Of a DNA stretch of 64,000 bases, positions 17,908 through 26,548 are shown piece after piece. Both the position numbers and the translations under genes were made by a program. The notes under the pieces are model-generated. The model was not told the DNA's origin. It saw only the letters and a program-made list of their open reading frames with translations, and did not search any database. The DNA comes from an uncultured bacterium (GTDB lineage Bacteria; Spirochaetota; Leptospiria; Leptospirales; Leptonemataceae). The stretch spans positions 62,001 to 126,000 of the forward strand of contig CALFVU010000008.1 of assembly GCA_937928085.1 (NCBI GenBank), written 5' to 3'. Each line of letters opens with the position of its first letter. The first letter of the stretch is position 1.

Positions 17908-18602
17908 AAACAATATCCTTTTGATTTTTTTTGTGTTATTTCCAAACTTTTTTCATATCTCCATTTTTCAATCATTTTATGGTTTCCGTGTAATAAAACC
18001 TCTGGTACTTTCCAACCTTTGTAATCTCTTGGTTTTGTATATTGAGGATATTCAATTCGGTTTTCCCGAAAGCTCTCTACAAAATAGCTTTCTTTTTTAC
18101 CTAAAAAATCTGGAAGCATTCTGCTAAAAGCATCAATAAAAGCAATAATAGCCGGATCTCCTGAGTTTAAAATAAAATCACCAAGAGAAATTTCAATGTT
18201 TACCAAATAGTCTAAAATTCTTTGATCAAATCCTTCGTAGTAGCCACTTAAAAAAGTAAAACCCTGAATTTCTTTTGATTCATCATAGTAGTCTTTAAAT
18301 AATTTTTCTAATACACTTTGACTTAAAGTGATTCCAGAAGGAGTCATCGCAATTACAGGAAATTGATACGGAAGAGAAAGTAGTGCTTTTTCTACTGGTT
18401 CAATTCGTAAAACCATTCCCGGTCCACCGCCATAAGGTTTATCATCAATTTTCTTTTTTTTATTTTTTGTAATAGCGTAATCTAATAAATTGGTTAATGA
18501 GTATTGTATGATTTTTTTTTCTATTGCTTTTTTTAACATCCCAGAATTAAAATACGCATAATACCTTTCCGGAAAAAGAGTTATAATTTGATAGAAAAAC
18601 AT
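17904..18602 (-). CDS. trmD: tRNA (guanine-37-N1)-methyltransferase
   Basis: TrmD methylates G37 next to the anticodon and prevents frameshifting. The family's knotted SPOUT fold is recognised by [12 protein letters not shown] at the front, [20 protein letters not shown] near residues 50-70, [17 protein letters not shown], and [26 protein letters not shown]. The end has the conserved [31 protein letters not shown], split across the C-terminal domain. The start at 18602 ([10 protein letters not shown]) overlaps the rimM stop as TAATG; the longer frame to 18626 would overlap rimM needlessly. Length of 232 residues is normal. Confidence 0.96.
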   Translation of the reverse strand: MFFYQIITLFPERYYAYFNSGMLKKAIEKKIIQYSLTNLLDYAITKNKKKKIDDKPYGGGPGMVLRIEPVEKALLSLPYQFPVIAMTPSGITLSQSVLEKLFKDYYDESKEIQGFTFLSGYYEGFDQRILDYLVNIEISLGDFILNSGDPAIIAFIDAFSRMLPDFLGKKESYFVESFRENRIEYPQYTKPRDYKGWKVPEVLLHGNHKMIEKWRYEKSLEITQKKSKGYCL

Positions 18603-19195
18603 TACGTTTCTAAAAAATATTCCCAATGATATACGATAATCTTGTCAATTTTTTTTAGGGAGTTTACATGCGTGTACTCGATTTTACAATACTTATCAAT
18701 GAAAGGAACCAAAATTTCTTTGTATGGAGGTTTTTCTAATTGAATATTCAAAATCCCGTGAGCAGATGATTCTAAATAATCTTTTACTCTACCAATCCAT
18801 TCATTTTTAGTATCGAACACTTTTTTATCTTTTAAGTGATAGTAGTAAAATTGTTTCGTGTTTTCTAATAAATTTTCTTCTATGCAAAATAGCAAATTAC
18901 CAAAGATATGTAAAGGTTCATAAGTTTCATAAAATAACTCATAATGTTTATGCCGCTGAAAAATTTCTAATATTTTTAAAAGATTTTTGCTATGATTCTT
19001 TTGAATTCTTATGATTTCGTTTATTTTTTGTTTTTTTGGTTGCTCCTCAAGTATAAAAGCATAAAAGGGTGGGGTAAGATCTTCTAAAATATCACCGAAA
19101 TTTTTTACTAAAATAATATTTTTTTCATAAAAGATTTTTATTATTTTTCCGATAGGGATAAGATTTAGAAAAAGATCTTTTCCCAATTTAGTCAA
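18602..19195 (-). CDS. rimM: Ribosome maturation factor RimM, divergent
   Basis: RimM helps assemble the 30S head by binding S19. The sequence is divergent but both domains can be seen: an N-terminal beta-barrel starting LIPIGKIIKIFYEKN, and a C-terminal PRC-barrel FYYYHLKDKKVFDTKNEW to IGRVKDYLESSAHGILNIQ, ending EILVPFIDKYCKIEY. The 197 residues are slightly longer than usual, with a helical insertion between the domains (residues 50-100). Gene order khpA-rimM-trmD supports the assignment. The start overlaps the end of khpA by eight bases. Confidence 0.85.
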   Translation of the reverse strand: MTKLGKDLFLNLIPIGKIIKIFYEKNIILVKNFGDILEDLTPPFYAFILEEQPKKQKINEIIRIQKNHSKNLLKILEIFQRHKHYELFYETYEPLHIFGNLLFCIEENLLENTKQFYYYHLKDKKVFDTKNEWIGRVKDYLESSAHGILNIQLEKPPYKEILVPFIDKYCKIEYTHVNSLKKIDKIIVYHWEYFLET

Positions 19196-19436
19196 TAATC
19201 TCTATGATATAATTCTTTTTTTCTTTGTTGTTGATCGATGCTATAATATTTCTTAAAGCCCTGATTACACTCCCACCTTTACCTATAATTTTACCTAAAT
19301 CTTCTGGATGTGTATAAATTTCGAAAATTGTATCTTTTTTTCCGTCAATTTTTTTTATTTTAGCTTCTTGTGGATGATTGACTAAATTTTTCACTACATA
19401 TTCTAAAAATTGCTCGGGTGTAAATTCTTCATTCAT
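19188..19436 (-). CDS. khpA: KH-domain RNA-binding protein (KhpA/YlqC family)
   Basis: A single KH domain in 82 residues. The RNA-binding loop is the GKGG in [22 protein letters not shown], residues 46-67, preceded by a helix-rich start ([19 protein letters not shown]), as in the KhpA family. In other bacteria KhpA forms a complex with KhpB and affects cell-wall or small-RNA functions. The location between rpsP and rimM is typical of Firmicutes and spirochaetes. It overlaps both neighbours by eight bases, so it is embedded in one transcript. Confidence 0.92.
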   Translation of the reverse strand: MNEEFTPEQFLEYVVKNLVNHPQEAKIKKIDGKKDTIFEIYTHPEDLGKIIGKGGSVIRALRNIIASINNKEKKNYIIEIID

Positions 19437-19728
19437 TTTTATTTGATTTTTTATTTTTAATTTTTTTTAGAATGAAATTTGGTAAATTTATATTTTCTTT
19501 TCGAAAAAGTGCCAATACAGTATCTGTAGGCCAGGCACCTTTTTGTAACCAACTTTCTGCTTTTTCTTTGTTGATTCTAACTTTTTCCTGATTACTCAAA
19601 GCAACTGGATTATAAAAACCTATAAGATCAATATATTTACCATCTCTTCTTGTTGTAGAATTTGCTACAACTATCCTATAAAAAGGTTGCTTTTTTTTAC
19701 CAAATCTATGTAATCTAATCTTAACCAT
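19429..19728 (-). CDS. rpsP: 30S ribosomal protein S16
   Basis: S16 is an early-assembly protein of the small subunit. [20 protein letters not shown] is the near-universal N-terminus, so the start was set at 19728 rather than the longer frame at 19737. [14 protein letters not shown] and [21 protein letters not shown] follow as expected. Its 99 residues include a short basic tail ([12 protein letters not shown]). It is first in the operon; the 102-base gap to fliH upstream on the same strand could hold its promoter. Confidence 0.96.
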   Translation of the reverse strand: MVKIRLHRFGKKKQPFYRIVVANSTTRRDGKYIDLIGFYNPVALSNQEKVRINKEKAESWLQKGAWPTDTVLALFRKENINLPNFILKKIKNKKSNKNE

Positions 19729-19830
19729 TATGCCCAAGTTTTTTTATTTTTTTGTTTTGTCAATCATAAGTTATAGAAAATGTTTTGAATTAAGAAATAT
19801 AAATTTCTCTTTCATTAGAACTTTATCAAA

Positions 19831-20814
19831 CTATTTTAAAGGCTCTATATTTTTAATAGCTTCTTCGATTTCGTTTAGTTGAGTAGAAATTCTTGCATCA
19901 ATAGCACCCACATCGGTTTCTATTATGCATCCTCCTCTATCTACACGAGAATCTTCGTAAATATTTACTTTTCTTAGAGATTCCATCATTTTAATTAGTT
20001 CATCTTTATGAGCTGTAGTCAATTCTAAATCTGCAAAATTTACGCGAATGTTGACTCGATCTCTATCTTTAATTCTTCTTAATGCTTCTCGTATATTGTT
20101 TAAAACTACTTCTTTTCTTTCAGCTACTTCGTCTTTGATTACTTTTCTTGCTATCATTAAAATCATATCTACCATTTGCTTTTCCGAAGCTGCAATAATC
20201 TCTTCCCTTATATCAATTGCTTGACCAACGATGACTCCCAATCTGTCAATGAGCCTTCGTACTTCTGCCTGTCCTTTTTTAAAACCGACTTCTCTACCAG
20301 CTTCATAACCTTTTTGGTATGCTTCGTGTTCGATTTCTGCAACCCTCATTTCTGCTTCTTTAACCATTCTTTCTACTTCGATTTTAGCTCTCTGGATTAA
20401 TTGTTCTGCTTCTAATCTCGCTTTTTCGATTTCTTTTTTTGCTTTTTCACTGGCTTCTTGAGTTAATTGGAAAGCAAAATTTCTTCCTTGCTCTTCTATC
20501 TCTTTTGCTTTTTTTTGTGCTTCTTCTAATTGTTTTTGAATTTGTTCTTCTGTTTCTCTTCTATATTTTTCTAATTCTTCTTCTATTTCTTCTATTGTAG
20601 GTCCATGATATTGTTCTATAATTTGTCCTTCAGCATCAATTGCATAATCACCGATTTCTTCAACACCCTGAAATTTTTTATATTTATCTGGTATTTGAAT
20701 ATTTACTTTTTCTGTAATTTTAGAAATCTGTTTAGGTTTTATTACTAATCGGTTTCCAGCCATAACATGATCATTATCGGATATATTTTTTATCAATCTA
20801 TTTTTTAATTGCAT
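19831..20814 (-). CDS. fliH: Flagellar export apparatus stator protein FliH
   Basis: FliH is the peripheral stalk of the type III flagellar export ATPase FliI. The protein (327 residues) begins with a short conserved segment (HVMAGNRLVIKPKQI). It then has a long coiled coil from about residue 70 to 180, rich in E, K, A and Q (EEELEKYRRETEEQIQK and onward), as in spirochaete FliH. The C-terminal domain is typical: KQMVDMILMIARKVIKDE, NIREALRRIKDRDRVNIRVN, and RGGCIIETDVGAIDARISTQLNEI. The start at 20814 (MQLKNRLI) avoids overlap with the divergent dcd; MAGNRL at 20763 is an alternative. It is more than 40 kb from fliI and fliJ in this window, which is notable. Confidence 0.9.
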   Translation of the reverse strand: MQLKNRLIKNISDNDHVMAGNRLVIKPKQISKITEKVNIQIPDKYKKFQGVEEIGDYAIDAEGQIIEQYHGPTIEEIEEELEKYRRETEEQIQKQLEEAQKKAKEIEEQGRNFAFQLTQEASEKAKKEIEKARLEAEQLIQRAKIEVERMVKEAEMRVAEIEHEAYQKGYEAGREVGFKKGQAEVRRLIDRLGVIVGQAIDIREEIIAASEKQMVDMILMIARKVIKDEVAERKEVVLNNIREALRRIKDRDRVNIRVNFADLELTTAHKDELIKMMESLRKVNIYEDSRVDRGGCIIETDVGAIDARISTQLNEIEEAIKNIEPLK

Positions 20815-20842
20815 TTTAAAAATAATTTTTTTTTTTTGGATT

Positions 20843-21361
20843 GTGATTTTATCTGGTCTAGAAATCAAAAAAAGGTTAGGCAAAGATATAATTATAGAAC
20901 CATTTGAAGAAAAATACCTAAATCCAAATTCTTATAATTTAAGGCTTAGTAATGAATTATTAATTTATAAAAATTCTATTTTAGATATGAAAGTCTTAAA
21001 CGAAACAGAAAAAGTTATCATTCCAGAAAGTGGCTATATTTTAGAACCCAATCGTTTATATTTAGGAAGAACGCTAGAATATACAGAAACTTATCATCTT
21101 GTACCAATGTTAGAAGGTAGATCATCAATTGGAAGATTAGGTATTTTTGTTCACGTAACTGCTGGATTTGGAGATGTAGGTTTTTGTGGGTATTGGACTT
21201 TGGAAATTTTTGCAATTCACCCTGTAAAAATCTATCCATATGTACCTGTATGTCAAATTTTTTACCATACAATAGAAGGAGACTACTTCAATTATGACGG
21301 GGGAAAATATCAAAAAAATCAGGGCATACAACCAAGTTTATTATACAAAGAATTTAAATAA
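20843..21361 (+). CDS. dcd: dCTP deaminase
   Basis: Dcd makes dUTP from dCTP for thymidylate synthesis. The start is GTG at 20843 with a GGA four bases ahead, giving MILSGLEIKKRLGKDIIIEPF, the standard N-terminus. LNPNSYNLRLSNEL follows. The active-site block is EGRSSIGRLGIFVH then VTAGFGDVGFCGYWTLEI, with the catalytic Glu in the last segment. Length (172) is normal for the monofunctional or bifunctional family; the two cannot be told apart safely here. Divergent from fliH with 28 bases between starts, and followed by a small membrane protein 14 bases on. Confidence 0.92.
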   Translation: MILSGLEIKKRLGKDIIIEPFEEKYLNPNSYNLRLSNELLIYKNSILDMKVLNETEKVIIPESGYILEPNRLYLGRTLEYTETYHLVPMLEGRSSIGRLGIFVHVTAGFGDVGFCGYWTLEIFAIHPVKIYPYVPVCQIFYHTIEGDYFNYDGGKYQKNQGIQPSLLYKEFK

Positions 21362-21375
21362 TGTGAGGTTTACTA

Positions 21376-21783
21376 ATGACAAAAAGAATTTTTATTAGCA
21401 AATTTAGATTTTATATACATTTAGGATCCTTTCCATTGTTGGTATTTGGTTTACTTTTGGCAATCTATCCTAAGTTTTTTTTTGATTTGATAAAATTAGA
21501 TAATTCTTTTGTAAACTACATTCATTTATTTTTTTATCGAATGATGGGAGTGTTTTTTATTTATTCGTTTGCTACTTTTGTTTATATGGGTTGGCATCCT
21601 AATTATAATAGAGATCTAGCATTTTTTCAGAGTTTACTTTTTTTAGTCTGTGGTATTTTAACCTCTGTTTCTCCTTTTCTTTGGAATTTCTCTTATTGGA
21701 TATGGATTGTTTCTATTTATATGTTTTCTTTTGGAATTTTTCTGATTTTGTTTAGTTCTAAAAATTTATTGGTAAGGGATTAA
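21376..21783 (+). CDS. Small four-helix membrane protein, unknown
   Basis: This gene encodes 135 residues that I do not recognise as a named family. Four hydrophobic segments can be read: about residues 13-33, 50-70, 78-100 and 105-128. A short basic N-terminus ([12 protein letters not shown]) suggests an inside start. There is no catalytic motif. The Shine-Dalgarno sequence GAGGT lies eight bases before the ATG, one of the better ones in the window, so it is probably expressed. It sits between dcd and cysE and is likely co-transcribed with both. Confidence 0.7.
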   Translation: MTKRIFISKFRFYIHLGSFPLLVFGLLLAIYPKFFFDLIKLDNSFVNYIHLFFYRMMGVFFIYSFATFVYMGWHPNYNRDLAFFQSLLFLVCGILTSVSPFLWNFSYWIWIVSIYMFSFGIFLILFSSKNLLVRD

Positions 21784-21803
21784 ATTATCATTATATTATT
21801 GTT

Positions 21804-22478
21804 ATGCTACGTTCATTTTTTGGGAAGAATTTCTTTTCAGTGTTTTTTGATTTATACGAAGACTTTAAAGCTATTAAAAGAAATGATCCTGCCGCTAGAG
21901 GGTTAGAGGTCTTACTATATCCTTCGTTGCATGCTTTGATTTTCCATCGTTTGATTTGTCATCCTTTGTATAAAATTCGACTTTATTTTTTAGCAAGACT
22001 TTTTTCTCAAATTTCAAGATTTTTGACTGGACTAGAGATTCATCCCGGAGCTAAAATAGGACCCGGTTTTTTTTGTGATCATGGTATGGGGGTAGTAATT
22101 GGAGAAACAGCAGAAATTGGAAAGAATTGTGTGATGTTTCATGGAGTCACTCTTGGAGGAACTGGAAAACACAAAAAGAAAAGGCATCCTACAATTGGAG
22201 ACAATGTGTTTATAGGTACTCACAGTACTTTATTAGGACCGATATTAGTTGGAAATAATGTTAAAATTGGAGCAGAAACTGTAATTGTAAATCGTGACGT
22301 CCCTTCTAATTGTACTGTAGTGGGTGCCCCTGGTATGATTGTAAAGCGGGGGAATAAGAAAATTTATCCTCCGGAATATTTACCTTTAAGTGAATATAGA
22401 ATTCAAGAATTAAAACTTGAATCCAACAAAGATACAAATCTAAATGTAGAGTATTTTGGAGATGGCGGGGGAATCTAA
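21804..22478 (+). CDS. cysE: Serine O-acetyltransferase
   Basis: CysE makes O-acetylserine, the acceptor for sulfide in cysteine synthesis. An N-terminal helical domain is followed from about residue 75 by the left-handed beta-helix of hexapeptide acyltransferases: [31 protein letters not shown], then [32 protein letters not shown], and [23 protein letters not shown] and the H in FCDHGMG are the typical catalytic surroundings. The 224 residues match the shorter, plant- or Gram-positive-like form. It ends an apparent dcd operon, and no cysK follows in the window. Confidence 0.92.
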   Translation: MLRSFFGKNFFSVFFDLYEDFKAIKRNDPAARGLEVLLYPSLHALIFHRLICHPLYKIRLYFLARLFSQISRFLTGLEIHPGAKIGPGFFCDHGMGVVIGETAEIGKNCVMFHGVTLGGTGKHKKKRHPTIGDNVFIGTHSTLLGPILVGNNVKIGAETVIVNRDVPSNCTVVGAPGMIVKRGNKKIYPPEYLPLSEYRIQELKLESNKDTNLNVEYFGDGGGI

Positions 22479-22939
22479 GCTATTTCTTATTTATCAGCTA
22501 AGATCAAATAATTTTTTTTTAAATATTTTATTTGTAATCCACATGTTATATTTTTATGATTATAAATGAATTTTCTTAACCATTATTTTTAGTTAATTTA
22601 AGTAAATTTCCTTAATACGATATACCTTCTTCTTTAGAAATAAGAATTTGTAATTCTAAAGTAATATCTTTTAAATTTTGTTATAAAAAATCACTATGAC
22701 ATCTAAAAAAAGTTATCAAAAACATTGTGGTTTCTCTTTTCATAAAAATCTCAAGTTTTAAGCTTTTGTTATAATTTTGGAGTCATCTCTCGAATATCGC
22801 ATACTAATTTTATTTTCCTATATTCTTCTTTCAGATTTTTCAAAAACTTGAAAAATAAAACATAGCAGAAGCTATTAAAAAAAATAATTAAATTTTTGTT
22901 TTTTTTATTCTTTAAGATAAAACAATAATAAACAAAAAA
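22479..22939. other. Gene-free AT-rich stretch before the tnpB remnant
   Basis: No ORF here has coding character. One A/T-rich hairpin is visible at 22835-22856 (arms ATTTTTCAA and TTGAAAAAT around AAAC), and a weaker one with arms CTTTAGAA and TTCTAAAG at about 22633-22662. These could be worn ends of the element whose tnpB remnant follows, or chance. The stretch is likely non-functional debris together with the cysE 3' region. Confidence 0.5.
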
Positions 22940-23645
22940 ATGTCAAGGTATCCAGAGGATGTTCCAAAAATCTTAGCACTTCAAACTACTTTACAGGAAA
23001 AATGTTTAGAACTATCCTATCAATAGATGAGGAACATACACGGTAAGCTCTTATTTGATAACCCACAAGATATAGAAATCCTGAAAAACCTAACTAAAAG
23101 ATGGTCTTCGGCTTGTAGATATGCTTACAAAAGATTGATTGAAGGAATGAATTTAAACCCTTTAAGAAAAGAACTTATGGAAAAATTCGGACTAAACACT
23201 CGCTATTCTTATTCGGCTATTCTCAAAGCACAGGCTTTAATTAGTAATAGAAAAGAGCTTGGGAGAAGTTTAAGAAAAGTAATCTTTGGAGAAAGGGAAA
23301 TTATTTAGACAACTACAAAAGAAGCATATAAACGGAAAGAAGAATGAAGAACTAAAAAGAAAATGGAAAGAGAAAAGAGAGGGTAACCTTTGTAGCATAG
23401 GGCAAAAACACTCAAAAGGCAATCAAAACTTAAGAGTACAAGTTAGAGAGGATGGCTTATTGTTACGCATAAATGTAGGAAATAGACAATTGGGAAAATA
23501 TCAGCAGGAAAAAGAGAAAAGGAGATAAAAGCTATAGGATTTTTCTGGAAAAGCTTATAGTGTAGAGATAAAGCTAAAAAATGGAAACTTTTATGCTTAC
23601 TTCATAGCAGAAGAGGAACTACCACTTGATCCTCATACTTCATAG
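22940..23645 (+). pseudogene. Decayed TnpB-type (IS200/IS605 OrfB) gene, N-terminal part only
   Basis: Three pieces in shifting frames read as one TnpB N-terminus. The first runs from ATG 22940 (MSRYPEDVPKILALQTTLQ) to an in-frame TAG at 23024, then continues in the same frame from 23027: RNIHGKLLFDNPQDIEILKN, LTKRWSSACRYAYKRLIEG. The frame shifts at about 23286, continuing through HSKGNQNLRVQVREDGLLLR to 23528. A third frame gives FSGKAYSVEIKLKNGNFYAYF and stops at 23645. At least one stop and two frameshifts are therefore present. The RuvC-like nuclease domain and zinc ribbon are absent, so it cannot be active. No tnpA was seen. Confidence 0.8.
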
Positions 23646-23820
23646 AAATACTTATATGGTTTAAATTCAATTTTTTTTAAAAAAATGATAAAAGAAGGAT
23701 ATATTTTAAATTTTTTTATCTAAAACTGGCTTGTAAATTGCGGTTTATCACAATTAAAGATATAAATTTATAAATTTTTTTGATCGCAAAACAATCTTTT
23801 TGATTTTTTACTTGACTTTT

Positions 23821-23850
23821 TTGACATATCGTATACTTATACATTGTATA
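23821..23850 (+). promoter_or_regulatory. Candidate promoter of the twin-thioredoxin gene
   Basis: A consensus -35 TTGACA at 23821-23826 is followed after 18 bases by TGTATA at 23845-23850. A second TTGACT lies just upstream at 23812. The -10 region is buried in a perfect palindrome. The downstream gene has a strong Shine-Dalgarno sequence (AAGGAG), so it gives a well-translated mRNA when the promoter is open. Confidence 0.55.
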
Positions 23851-23856
23851 AGTATA
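23832..23856. promoter_or_regulatory. Perfect palindromic operator over the promoter
   Basis: Arms of 11 bases, TATACTTATAC (23832-23842) and GTATAAGTATA (23846-23856), are exact reverse complements around the spacer ATT. It covers the -10 region and the space up to the start-point, as expected for a repressor that blocks RNA polymerase. The regulator is not encoded next to it. The two-fold symmetry suits a dimeric winged-helix factor, but this is inference. Confidence 0.65.
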
Positions 23857-23875
23857 TGTACAAAAGGAGTTTACA

Positions 23876-24514
23876 ATGAAACTACTCAATCAAGAAGCAA
23901 GATTAGAAACCAAAAAAATTTTGCAAGAAATGAATCATCCCGTAAAGATGATTTTATTTTTAAGTAATCATGATTGTATGTATTGTGAAGAAACAAAACA
24001 ATTATTACAAGAAATTCAGGAACTTTCTGATAAACTGGATTTAGAAATTTTAGATAAAGACATGTCAGAAGAAAAATTAGAATATTACAAAATTGATAAA
24101 TTTCCCGCTATTGTTTTAGAAAATCAAAAAGACTTTGGGATACGTTTTTTTGGTATACCCTCGGGTTATGAATTTGGTACTTTACTTCAAGATTTAATAT
24201 ATGTATCAAATCTAAAAACAGATCTATCAGAAAGCACGATTGAGTTTGTAAAAAAAATAAATAAACCATTACATTTTTATGTTTTTGTAACACCTACTTG
24301 TCCATATTGTCCGAAAGCAGTTCTTCTAGCACATCAATTTGCACTTTTAAATGACAATATCACAGCGGATATGATAGAAGCTACAGAATTCCCTGATTTA
24401 TCAAATCGTTTTAAAGTTTATGGTGTTCCCAAAACTGTGGTTAACGAAAAAATTTTTATTGAAGGTGCGGTTCCGGAAAATGTTTTGATTCAGAAAATAA
24501 AACCGCTTTTATAA
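23876..24514 (+). CDS. Twin-thioredoxin-fold disulfide oxidoreductase (PDO/glutaredoxin-like)
   Basis: The protein (212 residues) consists of two thioredoxin-fold halves, like the protein disulfide oxidoreductases of thermophiles and the N-terminal part of AhpF. The first half has a CMYC pair at Cys34/Cys37 in SNHDCMYCEETKQLL. The second has the classic CPYC pair at Cys142/Cys145 in TPTCPYCPKAV and a cis-proline loop GVPKTVVN. No signal peptide is present, so it acts in the cytoplasm. A strong Shine-Dalgarno sequence (AAGGAG) lies eight bases upstream. It has its own palindrome-controlled promoter and a terminator directly behind it, so it is a single-gene unit. Confidence 0.88.
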   Translation: MKLLNQEARLETKKILQEMNHPVKMILFLSNHDCMYCEETKQLLQEIQELSDKLDLEILDKDMSEEKLEYYKIDKFPAIVLENQKDFGIRFFGIPSGYEFGTLLQDLIYVSNLKTDLSESTIEFVKKINKPLHFYVFVTPTCPYCPKAVLLAHQFALLNDNITADMIEATEFPDLSNRFKVYGVPKTVVNEKIFIEGAVPENVLIQKIKPLL

Positions 24515-24517
24515 ACC

Positions 24518-24533
24518 CCCCTTGTCTAAGGGG
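24518..24533. terminator. Hairpin terminator shared by two convergent genes
   Basis: Stem CCCCTT / AAGGGG (six perfect pairs) with a GTCT loop, directly after the thioredoxin-like gene, followed by CTCTTTCTTTT on the plus strand. It overlaps the stop codon (TAG at 24526-24528) of the MFS gene arriving from the other side. It is the only G/C-rich terminator-like hairpin I found in the window. Confidence 0.7.
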
Positions 24534-25836
24534 CTCTTTCTTTTAAGATTTTTTTTATGTTTTCTCTGTCAAAAACATATTGTTTTCTTATAAAAATCCA
24601 AATTAAAGAGCAGGGTAACCAAAAAAGCATTCCAAATACCAATGTATAAAAATAACTTTCACTTTTGGAATACAGGAAGTAATTTTCTAAAAGATGGATT
24701 GTTAATCCCCCAAGGGCTGGACCAATCGATTTTCCAATATTATCTAAAATGTTAAAGATTCCAAAAACTGTACCTCGATCTTCTGGCAAATTTACTTCGG
24801 ATACGATAGCTCTAACATTCGGACCAGCAAAAGAAACAAATTGAATTAGTAACACTGAATATATAAATAAACCTATCCAAATAAAGATATTAAACTCTGA
24901 AGGAAAAGGAAACATCACAAGTATTATAGAAAAAATCATTCCAATTAAAATTCCAAAACCAGAAACTAAGCTTCTGCCACCAGGAATTTTTTTTTCGAAA
25001 AAATCTCCTAAAAATCCGCCAGTAAAACTTCCCATTACCGCTGCTAATCCAATTAATAAAAGCATAAAAGTAGCAACTTCTTTAGGAATGTTTCTTGAAA
25101 AAATAAAAAAACTAATAAACCAAGTGGTTATAATGCCCCAGGGTATAGTTCCTATCATTCCTTGTAAAAAAATAAGTTGATTTGTTTTTGTTAACAAAGA
25201 TTTTTTTAATGTTGTTATATCAAATTTTGTTTGGTAATTGTTAGAGTTTATATGAATTTCTAACTCTCTTTCTGATTGCCCTCTTTTAGGTTCTTTTGTG
25301 ACGACATAAAAAATGGGGGCTAAAATAAAATTGGGAATCGCAGCAATAATAAAAGGAATTCTCCAATTAGGAATTAGTCCGGCTAAAATCATCCCTAAAA
25401 GAGTTCCTAAACCAAATGAGGTCTCGATATAAGAATATCCTTTTCCTCTTTCTTCTCTATAAAAAAAATCAGCAATTAGTGAATAACCAATAGGTATAAT
25501 AGAACCAATACCAATTCCAGTAAGCATTCTTAAAAAAAATAACTCATAGAAATTCGTTACGAAAGCTGTTAAGAAACAAGGAATTTCACCTACGAAAACA
25601 CCTATTAAAAGTAGTAATTTTCTTTTCTTAAAATCCGAGAGAACTCCCCATACCATAGTCATAAAAGAACTTAAAAAAACAAAAGCAGAAGAAATATATC
25701 CTAATTCTTTTTCTGTGATGGAAAATTCTTTCATTAAAATTGGAAAATTAGGTGAAAGCAAATTTTGATCAGCTTGTAAAAAACCTGCAATCAAAACCAA
25801 AAGGATAATCGAAATTGTATTTCTTGAACGTTCCAC
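24526..25836 (-). CDS. Major facilitator superfamily transporter
   Basis: A 12-helix MFS permease of 436 residues. Signature loops are GVLSDFKKRKLLLLIGV between helices 2 and 3 (the MFS motif A), FFLRMLTGIGIGSIIPIGYSLIADFF in helices 4-5, and GGFLGDFFEKKIPGGR in the second half. The overall pattern resembles Spns/sugar-phosphate-like MFS proteins, but the substrate cannot be read from the sequence. The start is a GTG at 25836 (MERSRNTISI) with a GGGGGA Shine-Dalgarno sequence. Upstream (79 bases) the same-strand GDSL gene ends. Confidence 0.88.
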   Translation of the reverse strand: MERSRNTISIILLVLIAGFLQADQNLLSPNFPILMKEFSITEKELGYISSAFVFLSSFMTMVWGVLSDFKKRKLLLLIGVFVGEIPCFLTAFVTNFYELFFLRMLTGIGIGSIIPIGYSLIADFFYREERGKGYSYIETSFGLGTLLGMILAGLIPNWRIPFIIAAIPNFILAPIFYVVTKEPKRGQSERELEIHINSNNYQTKFDITTLKKSLLTKTNQLIFLQGMIGTIPWGIITTWFISFFIFSRNIPKEVATFMLLLIGLAAVMGSFTGGFLGDFFEKKIPGGRSLVSGFGILIGMIFSIILVMFPFPSEFNIFIWIGLFIYSVLLIQFVSFAGPNVRAIVSEVNLPEDRGTVFGIFNILDNIGKSIGPALGGLTIHLLENYFLYSKSESYFYTLVFGMLFWLPCSLIWIFIRKQYVFDRENIKKILKERAP

Positions 25837-25915
25837 TTTTTCCCCCTATGTATAAGTTTAATAGATATTAAGAAAAGTAAAGTTTTTTTAAATTTAAGTT
25901 AACCTAAAAAAATCA

Positions 25916-26548
25916 TTATTTTTGTAATTCTTTGATAATATATGGATACACCTTATTTGCAAAAATTTCGTAACCTTTTTTATTAGGATGTAGTCCATCT
26001 TCTAAAGTATATTCTGGATTTTGAATAATTTCTTGAAAAAATTCAGGTATAATGGTGATCTCTGGATACTCCGTTTTTAAAGAAGCATATATCCATTCAT
26101 AACTTTCACTTGAATTCATAAAGGGTTTGAATTCAATTATCAAAATGGATTTAGAAATTGGCTGTAATGTTTGTATAATTTTTTTATAAAATTCATATGT
26201 TGTTTGAGTTGGAATACCTTGTAAGTAATCATTAGCACCTAAAAAAATTACAACAATTGAAAATTGAGAATATTGTTTTAATATAAACTCTAATCGTTGA
26301 TATGCCATAAGAGTTGTATCGCCCGGGAATCCAGCGTTAACAATTTTATAATTTTTAAATCCATCTTTATATAGCAATCTTTCAATTACAACAGGATAGC
26401 TTGAATCATAAGAAACTAAATAACCATATGTAATACTATCGCCTAAAAATAATAATAATTTCATAGTTTGATTACATTCAAAAAAAATCAATAAAACTAC
26501 ATAAAAAATAATTTTTTTTAAGCATTCTTTAGAAAAATAAACAATCAT
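25916..26548 (-). CDS. GDSL/SGNH-family hydrolase
   Basis: A 210-residue TesA-like lipase/esterase. Conserved blocks I-V are visible: LLFLGDSITYGYL (nucleophile Ser in GDS), VNAGFPGDTTLMA (Gly block), FLGANDYLQG (Asn block), and DGLHPNKKGYE (Asp and His). An N-terminal hydrophobic stretch ending IFFECNQT could be a signal anchor; an internal Met at residue 29 (MKLLLFLG) would give a soluble cytoplasmic form. The ATGA overlap with the upstream ElyC-like gene supports the longer start. Substrate unknown. Confidence 0.85.
   Translation of the reverse strand: MIVYFSKECLKKIIFYVVLLIFFECNQTMKLLLFLGDSITYGYLVSYDSSYPVVIERLLYKDGFKNYKIVNAGFPGDTTLMAYQRLEFILKQYSQFSIVVIFLGANDYLQGIPTQTTYEFYKKIIQTLQPISKSILIIEFKPFMNSSESYEWIYASLKTEYPEITIIPEFFQEIIQNPEYTLEDGLHPNKKGYEIFANKVYPYIIKELQK

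Noticed and set aside
22835-22856. Hairpin before the tnpB remnant as an IS605 terminal hairpin or omega RNA
   Set aside because: The stem is nearly all A/T and the element's other end cannot be found, so it cannot be told from chance pairing in AT-rich DNA.
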